Below the pieces are notes generated by a model. That model was not told the origin of the DNA. It saw only the letters and a list, made by a program, of their open reading frames with translations, and did not search any database. Positions 1 through 5,525 of a stretch of DNA of 5,525 nucleotides are shown piece after piece. The DNA comes from an uncultured Prevotella sp. Lineage in GTDB: Bacteria; Bacteroidota; Bacteroidia; Bacteroidales; Bacteroidaceae. The first letter of the stretch is position 1. Every line of letters begins with the position of its first letter. A program made the translations under genes and the position numbers. The stretch lies in the NCBI GenBank assembly GCA_947304695.1, contig CAMZBS010000105.1, positions 1 to 5,525 of the forward strand, given 5' to 3'.

Positions 1-2340
1 GATACCGAGATCAGCAAGAACGACTACTTGGACAACACCTGGCACCACTTGGCACTGAACGTGCTGCACAGCGGAAACGCCACAGTCTATGTGGACGGCA
101 AGGCTGTGAAGACCATGTCGGCATCAGCTGTTCCTGCACTCGAAGGAACTTACCTGTATGTGGGTTCGAAGGGCGGCAACGCTTCTTACTTCAAGGGAAC
201 AGTGGACGAAATCCGCTTCTGGAAGGCTTCGATGACGGGCGACCTGCTGAGCAGCCAACGCACACAGCGTCTGACGGGTGAGGAAGGGGGACTTGTGGCT
301 TACTACTCGTTCGAGAAACTCACTCGCGATCCGAGTACAGGCATCATCTCGTCGGTAAGTACTGCTGCCGACCAGGACAAGGTCTACAACTATACAACCA
401 AGGAGTATGCGCTGACCGACAAAGAGGCAATGATGACCAGCGGCACGATAAGCTACACCGACGAGGCTCCGGCACTGAAGGTGAAGCCCGAGGCCACGAA
501 CGTGGATTTCACCTTCGTGTCCAACGAACGCTCGATTATCATCAACCTTGACGCCGATCTTGACAGAGTGGAAGGAACGGCCCTGACCTTCAACGTAAGA
601 GGTGTGAAGGACATGAATGGCAACGAGTCGACAGAGATTGTTTGGACGGCTTACGTGAAGAAGAACCAACTGCTGTGGCAAGGTGACAGCGAATTGACTA
701 TCGAGCAGCCGAACGGCGAAAGCACCACCTTCGAGGCCACCATCGTGAACGAGAGTGGCTCGTCGGAGAACTGGACGCTGAGCGGACTGCCCACCTGGCT
801 GACAGCCAGCGCCACAAGCGGCACGCTGAAGGCACAGTCAACGAAGACCATCACCTTCACCGTGGCAAGCAGCACGGCCATCGGCAAGTATGAGCAAACC
901 ATCTACCTGACGGGCAACAACAACATCAGCGAACCGCTGACGCTGAACCTGAAGGTGAAGGGTGAGGAGCCTGACTGGGCCGTGAACACGAGCGGATATC
1001 AGTTCAACATGAGCATCGTGGGCCAGCTGCAGTTCCAGAACGCCATCTCGACCGACGAGGATGACATCGTGGCCGCCTTCAACGACGCTGGCGAATGCGT
1101 GGGCGTGGCACGGCCGCAGTATGAGTCGGCATTCGACACCTATTTCACGATGATGACCGTCTATGGCAACAGCAACGGCTCACTCCTGGCCTTCAAGGCC
1201 TACGACGCCAGCACGGGCAAGATATATCCCGTAGTGCAGACCGACGATGATGTCTTCTTCGAGAAAGACAAGAGAATAGGTAAGCTCGCCCAGCCGTTCA
1301 TTTGGAACGTCACCGACAAGATTGAGCAAACCATCGACCTGAAGACAGGCTGGAACTGGATGTCGCTGTACGTGACACCCGATGACATGAGCCCGACCAC
1401 TGTGCTGGCCGACGCTCTCGACCTGTTGACGATGATCAACGGCCAGAACGGCTCTTGCGAGTTCGACCCGTCATTCGGATGGGGTGGTTCGTTGACTGCG
1501 ATGAACAACGCGTCGATGTACAAACTCCAGGCCAGTGCTGATGGAACAGCCACCGTGGTGGGTGCACCCGCCGACGTGGTAAGCACAACCATCAGCGTGA
1601 AGAATGGCATGACATGGATCGGCTATCCCGCCACATTCACACTCTCGCTGGCCGACGCCTTCGCTGGCCTCGACCCCGAGGATGACGACATGGTGAAGAG
1701 CCAGGGTGGATTCGCCGTCTACAGCAAGTCGAACGCTATATGGGTGGGCACACTCAAAGCAATGGAGCCTGGCATAGGCTACATGTACAGCTCGACGGCA
1801 ACCGCTAACAAGTCGTTCAACTATCCGTCGACGCCCCCGGCTGGCGGAATCAGCAACGCAAAGGCCTTCTTCGGTGAGGAGGACGTCTATCACTTCCAGC
1901 CTGTCGCCGCTCAGAACTATCCCAGCAACATGGTGATGATTGGTCAGGTGGTGGAGAACGGCATGCCGGCATCGGGCATCGAAGTGGCCGCCTATGTGGG
2001 CGACGAATGCCGTTCCACAATTCGCTCGAACGCCGATGGATTGTTGTTCCTACTCGTGCCAGGTGACAAGACCCTGCCGCTGACACTGCGCACCTACATC
2101 CACGGCGACGAGGTGACAATCGACCTGCCGCTAACCTACCAGTCGGACAAGATGCTCGGCACGCTCAAGATGCCGATTAAGATTGACATCACCGACTTCG
2201 CCACTGGCATCAGCCGGATGGATGAGGATGCCGACGACGGAGAATACTACGACCTGAGCGGCCGCAAGCTGAACCAACGTCCGTACCAGCCGGGTGTCTA
2301 CATCCGCAACGGCCAGAAGACTGTGGTTAAGGGCAAATAA
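1..2340 (+). CDS. LamG/Ig-like multidomain secreted or surface protein, C-terminal 779 residues (5' end outside window)
   Basis: The frame is open from base 1 to the TAA at 2338-2340, so this is the C-terminal part of a larger protein; its start and any signal peptide lie upstream. Counting codons from base 1: residues 1 to ~107 are a LamG/concanavalin-like jellyroll (TWHHLALNV at 13, VYVDGK at 29, FKGTVDEIRFWK at 64). Residues ~140-220 look like an Ig-like strand domain containing VKDMNGNES. Residues ~223-320 resemble a BACON/Ig-type domain (LPTWLTASATSGTL). Residues ~325-430 carry a module with DDIVAAFNDAGECVG. Residues 444-598 hold two half-repeats around GWNWMS and MTWIGY. Residues ~630-730 carry a second GQVV...GDECR module. 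Residues 749-779 are a short sorting-like tail. No catalytic motif was recognised, so adhesion or glycan binding outside the cell is inference from the LamG and Ig content. It is followed with no gap by a related exported protein. Frame and family type are secure; the specific function is unknown. Confidence 0.9.
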   Translation, partial: DTEISKNDYLDNTWHHLALNVLHSGNATVYVDGKAVKTMSASAVPALEGTYLYVGSKGGNASYFKGTVDEIRFWKASMTGDLLSSQRTQRLTGEEGGLVAYYSFEKLTRDPSTGIISSVSTAADQDKVYNYTTKEYALTDKEAMMTSGTISYTDEAPALKVKPEATNVDFTFVSNERSIIINLDADLDRVEGTALTFNVRGVKDMNGNESTEIVWTAYVKKNQLLWQGDSELTIEQPNGESTTFEATIVNESGSSENWTLSGLPTWLTASATSGTLKAQSTKTITFTVASSTAIGKYEQTIYLTGNNNISEPLTLNLKVKGEEPDWAVNTSGYQFNMSIVGQLQFQNAISTDEDDIVAAFNDAGECVGVARPQYESAFDTYFTMMTVYGNSNGSLLAFKAYDASTGKIYPVVQTDDDVFFEKDKRIGKLAQPFIWNVTDKIEQTIDLKTGWNWMSLYVTPDDMSPTTVLADALDLLTMINGQNGSCEFDPSFGWGGSLTAMNNASMYKLQASADGTATVVGAPADVVSTTISVKNGMTWIGYPATFTLSLADAFAGLDPEDDDMVKSQGGFAVYSKSNAIWVGTLKAMEPGIGYMYSSTATANKSFNYPSTPPAGGISNAKAFFGEEDVYHFQPVAAQNYPSNMVMIGQVVENGMPASGIEVAAYVGDECRSTIRSNADGLLFLLVPGDKTLPLTLRTYIHGDEVTIDLPLTYQSDKMLGTLKMPIKIDITDFATGISRMDEDADDGEYYDLSGRKLNQRPYQPGVYIRNGQKTVVKGK
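1330..1797 (+). repeat. Two degenerate half-repeats of about 70 residues inside the LamG protein
   Basis: Copy 1 spans about 1330-1536 and copy 2 about 1588-1797. Both begin with TI, an acidic or polar residue, a hydrophobic residue and K, followed by a Trp-containing strand (TIDLKTGWNWMSLYV versus TISVKNGMTWIGYPA). Both then have an Ala/Asp-rich helix-like stretch (VLADALDLL versus SLADAFAGL). Both end with a Trp-Gly-Leu strand and an aromatic closing strand (GWGGSLTAMNNASMYKLQA versus IWVGTLKAMEPGIGYMYSS). I infer an ancient internal duplication giving two similar beta-rich units. Divergence is high, so exact boundaries are approximate. Confidence 0.6.
1918..2013 (+). repeat. Shared GQVV...ECR module core, copy in the LamG protein
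   Basis: This 32-codon block (YPSNMVMIGQVV through DECR) aligns without gaps to the block at 2458-2553 in the next gene. By hand count 17 of 32 residues are identical, including GQVV, a Pro, EVA and ECR. A third, more divergent relative lies near 1000-1120 (FNMSIVGQL ... DDIVAAFNDAGECVG). The pattern is a glycine-turn beta strand, an acidic segment and a Cys-containing turn. Confidence 0.7.
2242..2337 (+). other. C-terminal type A sorting-like tail of the LamG protein
   Basis: The last 31 to 32 residues contain YYDLSGRKL, then PGVYIRNGQ and a basic end (VVKGK). This matches the general form of C-terminal tails of exported Bacteroidetes proteins related to the Por/type IX secretion type A signal: a D-L-x-G-R turn, then G-V/I-Y-I, then a Lys-rich end. 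It is shorter than the roughly 70 to 80-residue classical signal, although the preceding Ig-like module could supply the rest. An acidic linker (DEDADDGE) precedes it. Use of type IX secretion here is inferred from this motif only. Confidence 0.6.
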
Positions 2341-3375
2341 ATGGATGGGCTTATGAACTATCAAACGATTTGTAAGATGGTTGTGGCGGCGCTGTTGGCG
2401 CTGCCCATGACTGTCTTCGCCCAAGACACGCACTACACGCCTGTGGGTGACTCGAAGTACGAGTCGTACATGAACTTCACGGGACAAGTGGTGGACAAAG
2501 GCACACCGGTGAACGGCGCCGAGGTGGCGATGTTCGTGGCGGGCGAATGCCGGCAGACGCAGGTGTCGCACAACATCTCGGGCACCGACCAGCAGGGCAA
2601 CCCCTACAGCGTGGACGGCATCGTGACGTCGTACCTAGCCTGGGGGCAGAGCCACAAGGAGAACATCACGTTCAAGGTGTGTCTGCCCAACGGAGAGGAG
2701 CGCGAGCTGGAGGCGATGTGTCCGCTAGTGGTGGATTCCAGGACCGGCATACCCAGCGCCCCGTTCATCCTCGACATCAACAAGACCGCCCATAACGTGG
2801 TGTTCAACTTCATGGAGGCCGACGAGATGTGGACCTTCTCGACGGGCAGCGACGGCAACCAGTTCGGCGCAACGGAGTCGTTTACCTACGACGGCCTTAT
2901 TGTCAACGTGACGGACACGAAGACGACGGACCCGTATGTGAACTACGTCAACGAAGACAACGGACTTCGTGTGGCACCCAGAGGCACCGTGACCTTCACG
3001 GCTCCCGCTGGCTACGTCATCATCGGCGCTTGGCCGCTGAACAACACGCAACGGCTGAAGCTCGACAAGACGAACGCTACGTTCGGCTACGACGGCTGGA
3101 CGGGCAATGCGAAGACCATCACGATGACCAACCCAAACACTAGCATGAACAACCTCTACGGTATTGAAGTCAGGTATGCAAAAATCCTGATTGGCGACGT
3201 GAACAGAGACGGGAAGATTACGATTGCCGATGTCACGGCTTTAGTGGACATCATTCTAGGCAAGGACAGCACCGAGCCCTATCGCTTTGACCACGATGCC
3301 GCCGACGTGACGCAGGATAGTAAGATAACCATTGCCGACGTTCCGGCACTGGTGAACATCATTTTGGGGAAGTAA
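2341..3375 (+). CDS. Exported dockerin-type protein with shared GQVV...ECR module
   Basis: Complete gene of 344 codons plus TAA. Residues 5-27 form a signal peptide: MNYQTICK as the charged n-region, MVVAALLALPMTVFA as the hydrophobic core, with likely cleavage after A27. Residues ~32-146 hold the module shared with the upstream protein (YMNFTGQVV at 43, ECR at 69, ITFKV, then APFILDI). Residues ~152-279 form a beta-rich domain I do not recognise (VVFNF, GTVTFTAPAGYVIIGAW, NLYGIEVRY), resembling carbohydrate-binding-like sandwiches in Bacteroidetes secreted proteins. Residues 285-344 are two dockerin repeats reaching the last residue. The start at 2341 directly follows the previous stop and has AAGGG at 2329-2333 seven bases upstream. 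ATG at 2353 (M5) is an equally reasonable start and gives a cleaner signal peptide. No catalytic residues were seen; the role is probably structural or binding, outside the cytoplasm. It is cotranscribed with the LamG gene, with a terminator 26 bases after its stop. Confidence 0.88.
   Translation: MDGLMNYQTICKMVVAALLALPMTVFAQDTHYTPVGDSKYESYMNFTGQVVDKGTPVNGAEVAMFVAGECRQTQVSHNISGTDQQGNPYSVDGIVTSYLAWGQSHKENITFKVCLPNGEERELEAMCPLVVDSRTGIPSAPFILDINKTAHNVVFNFMEADEMWTFSTGSDGNQFGATESFTYDGLIVNVTDTKTTDPYVNYVNEDNGLRVAPRGTVTFTAPAGYVIIGAWPLNNTQRLKLDKTNATFGYDGWTGNAKTITMTNPNTSMNNLYGIEVRYAKILIGDVNRDGKITIADVTALVDIILGKDSTEPYRFDHDAADVTQDSKITIADVPALVNIILGK
2353..2421 (+). other. Signal peptide of the dockerin protein
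   Basis: Codons 5-27 of the gene encode a short positive start, a hydrophobic run of Val, Ala and Leu, and a small-residue end (VFA) before QDTHY. This is a standard Sec signal with likely signal peptidase I cleavage between A27 and Q28. There is no Cys at the +1 position, so it is not a lipoprotein. Residues 1-4 (MDGL) would extend it if the upstream ATG is used. Confidence 0.8.
2458..2553 (+). repeat. Shared GQVV...ECR module core, copy in the dockerin protein
   Basis: Partner of the block at 1918-2013, exactly 540 bases downstream and in the same frame. Conserved residues include Y, S, M, GQVV, G, P, G, EVA, V and ECR. Third positions and many codons differ, so this is an old duplication rather than a recent copy. 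Confidence 0.7.
3193..3372 (+). repeat. Two dockerin type I (F-hand) calcium-binding repeats
   Basis: Repeat 1 (3193-3264, residues 285-308) begins GDVNRDGKITIAD and repeat 2 (3301-3372, residues 321-344) begins ADVTQDSKITIAD. Both continue with a VxALVxIILGK helix. By hand count 18 of 24 positions match. The calcium loop ligand pattern is D1, N3, D5, T9, D12 in repeat 1 and D1, T3, D5, T9, D12 in repeat 2, so repeat 2 has a weaker position 3 and lacks the usual Gly at 6. Positions 10-11, which help set cohesin choice in clostridial dockerins, are Ile-Ala in both. In cellulosome bacteria dockerins bind cohesins; in Bacteroidales the partner is usually unknown. Confidence 0.88.
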
Positions 3376-3400
3376 AGCAAACGACTCAAAAGCAAGAAAC

Positions 3401-3438
3401 AAGAGGCAAGAGGTGATAAAGACTTCTTGCCTCTTTTT
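3401..3438 (+). terminator. Intrinsic terminator of the exported-protein operon
   Basis: Bases 3401-3411 (AAGAGGCAAGA) pair perfectly with 3425-3435 (TCTTGCCTCTT). The stem can grow by three more pairs, one of them G-U, to 14 pairs around a 7-base loop (GATAAAG). It is followed by a T run at 3434-3438. It sits 26 bases after the stop of the dockerin gene and ahead of the nadK promoter, separating the two transcription units. Confidence 0.88.
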
Positions 3439-3479
3439 CGCCTTATTGTGGGGTTTTTGGAAAAAATAGAGGAATTAAT

Positions 3480-3510
3480 TTTGTTCTGCAGTCGGTTTTC
3501 ATTATCTTTG
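3480..3510 (+). promoter_or_regulatory. Bacteroidetes-type promoter for nadK
   Basis: TTTG at 3480-3483 and TATCTTTG at 3503-3510 match the Bacteroidetes -33 (TTTG) and -7 (TAnnTTTG) elements, with 19 bases between them. The surroundings are AT-rich compared with the genes. Transcription should begin a few bases after 3510, which leaves a very short leader before the ATG at 3527. No Shine-Dalgarno match is seen before that ATG. Confidence 0.8.
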
Positions 3511-3526
3511 CAAGGCAAAGCATAAC

Positions 3527-4429
3527 ATGCGGAATATGAAGAAGGAGAAGAAGAAACTGCGTTTCGCCCTTTTTGGCAACGAATTCCAAGCCAAGAAATC
3601 GGCTTCCATACAAAAGATACTGTCGTATCTGGCTGAGCGGCAGGCAGAGGTTTACGTGGAACGTGCGTTCTACGAGTTCATCACTCGAGACCAGCACCTG
3701 CCTGTGGAGGCTACGGGGGTGTTCGACGAATACAACTTCGACGTGGACTACGTGGTGTCGATGGGGGGCGACGGAACCTTCCTGAAAGCTGCCAGCCGCG
3801 TAGGGGCGAAAGGCACACCCATCATCGGCGTGAACATGGGGCGTCTGGGATTCCTTGCCGACGTGATGCCCAGCGAGATAGAAAATGCATTCGACTCTAT
3901 TTACGATGGCACCTACACGCTGGAGGAGCATGCCGTCATCATGATTGAGGCCGAGGGCGAGCCCATAGAAGGCAACCCATACGCACTGAACGACATCGCA
4001 GTGCTAAAACGTGACAACGCCTCAATGATTTCCATCCGCACAAGCGTGAACGGCGAATACTTGGTGACGTATCAGGCTGATGGGCTGATTGTCTCCACCC
4101 CCACGGGCTCCACTGCCTACAACCTGTCGAACGGCGGTCCTATCATCGTGCCGAAGGCGGGCATCCTGAGCCTGACACCCGTTGCCCCCCACTCGCTCAA
4201 CATCCGCCCTATCGTCATCAGCGACGAGAGCGTGGTGAAACTGACGGTGGAAAGCCGGTCGCACAACTTCTTGGTGGCCATCGACGGACGGTCGGAGAAA
4301 CTGCTCGAGGGCACACGCATCACCATCCGCAAGGCTCCTCATGCCATCCGTATCGTGAAACGTGCTGAAGGCCGCTATTTCTCGACGTTAAGAGAAAAAC
4401 TGATGTGGGGCGCCGACCAAAGGGGATGA
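3527..4429 (+). CDS. nadK: NAD kinase
   Basis: Encodes a 300-residue cytoplasmic NAD kinase (ATP + NAD+ to ADP + NADP+, EC 2.7.1.23), the NADP-forming step of cofactor metabolism. The family signature GGDGT is at residues 80-84, with the catalytic-type Asp at 82, followed by IIGVNMGRLGFLAD. The N-D/E NAD-contacting motif is LND at 154-156. The second signature, ADGLIVSTPTGSTAY, spans 184-198 and runs into LSNGGPI. The C-terminal beta-rich half ends with STLREKLMWGAD, as in Bacteroidetes relatives. Length is normal for the family and all key motifs are intact. ATG 3527 gives a basic lead-in (MRNMKKEKKK) before the usual LRFALFGN opening; ATG 3536 is a credible alternative and would shorten it by three residues. 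It is transcribed from the promoter just upstream, and an ABC exporter gene follows 27 bases after its stop. Confidence 0.96.
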   Translation: MRNMKKEKKKLRFALFGNEFQAKKSASIQKILSYLAERQAEVYVERAFYEFITRDQHLPVEATGVFDEYNFDVDYVVSMGGDGTFLKAASRVGAKGTPIIGVNMGRLGFLADVMPSEIENAFDSIYDGTYTLEEHAVIMIEAEGEPIEGNPYALNDIAVLKRDNASMISIRTSVNGEYLVTYQADGLIVSTPTGSTAYNLSNGGPIIVPKAGILSLTPVAPHSLNIRPIVISDESVVKLTVESRSHNFLVAIDGRSEKLLEGTRITIRKAPHAIRIVKRAEGRYFSTLREKLMWGADQRG

Positions 4430-4460
4430 TGAAAGATTAAAGATGAAAAAGTAAAGATGA
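4428..4460 (+). repeat. GATKAAA heptamer repeat in the nadK-ABC spacer
   Basis: Three adjacent heptamers read GATGAAA (4428-4434), GATTAAA (4435-4441) and GATGAAA (4442-4448), followed by a decayed unit (GTAAAGATGA). TAAAGATGA also occurs twice, at 4438-4446 and 4452-4460. The tract begins on the nadK stop and runs into the ABC start codon. It is purine-rich with no Shine-Dalgarno core. It also contains two tiny start-stop frames, ATG ATG AAA GAT TAA (4426-4440) and ATG AAA AAG TAA (4443-4454). Confidence 0.6.
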
Positions 4461-5525
4461 TACTGAAGAAGCTGCTGAAACTGCCGGAATACAAATATAA
4501 GGCACGCGACATCATCTGCTGGTTGTGGCAGGCGTGGCGCGGTAATCGGTTGCAAGCCGTGCTGAACGCCGTCATCGGACTGGCGGGAGTTGGCGTGAGC
4601 CTGGCACAGGTATGGGCAGTGAAGCATGCCATCGATGTGGCTTCGGGCACCGCCGAGGGCAACATATATTGGGCAGTGGGCCTGATGGGCGGTTTCATCC
4701 TCTGTGAATTTGCACTCGGCATCTCGAGCATCTGGGTGCGCAACATTCTGGGTATCAAGGCACAGAACCGCATGCAGCAAGCCATGCTCGATCGGCTGTT
4801 GCGCTCGGAGTGGCACGGCAAGGAACGCTATCATTCGGGCGACGTGCTCAACCGCTTGGAAATCGATGTGAACAACGTGGTGGGATTCCTCACCGAGACC
4901 ATCCCCAGCACACTCTCAGTTGTCGCCATGTTTTTGGGTGCATTCTTCTATTTGTTCTCGATGGACAAATGGCTGGCGGTTATCATCGTGGCAGCATTGC
5001 CACTATTCATCTCGGTCAGCAAAATCTACATCGGGCAGATGCGCCGATTGACGAGACAAGTGCGCGACAGCGACTCGAAAGTGCAGAGTGTGTTGCAGGA
5101 AACCATACAGAACCGCATGCTCATCAAGACACTGGAGAGCAACTCGATGATGGTGAACCGACTGGAGAACACGCAGAGCGAGTTGCGTCACAACGTGGTA
5201 CGTCGCACGCGATTCAGCATGTTCTCGAACCTCATCCTGAACTTCGGCTTCGCCTTGGGCTATCTGTTCGCCTTCTTGTGGGCTGCCGTGCGTATGTCAA
5301 GAGGCACGCTGACCTTTGGCGGAATGACCGCCTTCTTGCAATTGGTGGGTAAGATACAAGGACCCGCGCGCAACCTTACGAAGCTGGTGCCTGCCTTCGT
5401 GTCGGTGTTCACCGCTGCCGAACGCCTGATGGAACTCGAAGAGACACCCCTCGAGGAACAAGGCGACCCTATACGGATGGAAGCACCCTGTGGCATCAGG
5501 ATGACCGATGTGTCGTATGCCTATG
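4457..5525 (+). CDS. ABC exporter half-transporter, membrane domain with start of the ATP-binding domain (3' end outside window)
   Basis: From ATG 4457 the frame stays open to the window edge, giving 356 complete codons. It is a type IV (MsbA/ABCB-like) exporter subunit with the membrane domain fused before the nucleotide-binding domain. Hydrophobic segments lie near residues 33-55, 70-92, 145-168, 171-187, and as a pair about 255-300. The intracellular-loop signature SGDVLNRLEIDV is at 127-138, and the coupling-helix region (VLQETIQNRMLIKTLE) near 212-227. The ATP-binding domain begins around residue 346, and VSYAY at the very end is the likely A-loop; Walker A, the ABC signature and Walker B lie beyond the window. 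Such proteins act as homo- or heterodimers in the inner membrane and export lipids, peptides or drugs; the substrate cannot be told. In-frame TGAs at 4427 and 4430 limit any upstream extension, so ATG 4457 is the first ATG. It probably shares the nadK transcript. Confidence 0.92.
   Translation, partial: MILKKLLKLPEYKYKARDIICWLWQAWRGNRLQAVLNAVIGLAGVGVSLAQVWAVKHAIDVASGTAEGNIYWAVGLMGGFILCEFALGISSIWVRNILGIKAQNRMQQAMLDRLLRSEWHGKERYHSGDVLNRLEIDVNNVVGFLTETIPSTLSVVAMFLGAFFYLFSMDKWLAVIIVAALPLFISVSKIYIGQMRRLTRQVRDSDSKVQSVLQETIQNRMLIKTLESNSMMVNRLENTQSELRHNVVRRTRFSMFSNLILNFGFALGYLFAFLWAAVRMSRGTLTFGGMTAFLQLVGKIQGPARNLTKLVPAFVSVFTAAERLMELEETPLEEQGDPIRMEAPCGIRMTDVSYAY

Noticed and set aside
28..30. TTG as the start codon of the LamG protein
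   Set aside because: The frame is open upstream to base 1 and the codon lies within the LamG domain (just before DNTWHHLAL), so it is an internal Leu.
1330..1797. Tandem DNA repeat or mobile element within the LamG gene
   Set aside because: The similarity is only at protein level and highly diverged; no terminal repeats or transposase motifs are present.
2131..2571. Minus-strand open frame of 146 codons across the junction of the two exported genes
   Set aside because: It has no recognisable domain, is rich in His and Arg as expected for antisense of these GC-rich genes, and overlaps two well supported + strand genes.
3454..3465. TTTTTGGAAAAA palindrome as an operator or second terminator
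   Set aside because: Five weak A-T pairs with a two-base centre cannot form a stable hairpin and there is no T tract after it; it is simple AT-rich spacer.
4375..4834. Two overlapping minus-strand open frames opposite the nadK end and ABC start
   Set aside because: They are antisense to clear nadK and ABC coding sequence and show no domain or start signals.
4810..5352. Plus-strand 180-codon open frame inside the ABC gene
   Set aside because: The other frame encodes a textbook ABC membrane domain across the same bases; this one has low-complexity His/Arg/Gln content and no family match.

Overview
The window reads as a chromosomal stretch from a Bacteroidales bacterium, most likely Prevotella or a close relative (Segatella, Hallella). 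The evidence is the TTTG / TAnnTTTG promoter upstream of nadK, weak or absent Shine-Dalgarno sites, a secreted multi-domain LamG protein ending in the short YDLSGR...GVYIRNG...K tail common in that group, and a NAD kinase with Bacteroidetes-like wording (LRFALFGN, LREKLMWGAD). No species can be named from this sequence alone.

All four genes lie on the + strand. Region 1 (1-3375) holds two exported proteins with no base between them. The first is the C-terminal 779 residues of a large LamG/Ig-type surface or secreted protein. The second is a complete 344-residue protein with its own signal peptide and a C-terminal dockerin pair. They share a homologous module, so they look like paralogue-derived partners from one transcript, which ends at a strong intrinsic terminator (3401-3438).

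Region 2 (3376-3526) is AT-rich, with the terminator followed by one good and one possible Bacteroidetes promoter. Region 3 (3527-5525) is nadK (NAD kinase, complete) and, 27 bases later, the start of an ABC exporter half-transporter whose membrane domain is complete and whose nucleotide-binding domain is cut by the window edge. The nadK-ABC spacer contains a small heptamer repeat. The two probably share the nadK promoter, but nothing visible links their functions.

No CRISPR array, tRNA, rRNA, insertion sequence, phage gene or defence gene was seen. Nothing here amounts to a clearly new system. The most interesting part is the exported pair: shared modules, but two different C-terminal endings (a type A sorting-like tail versus a dockerin).
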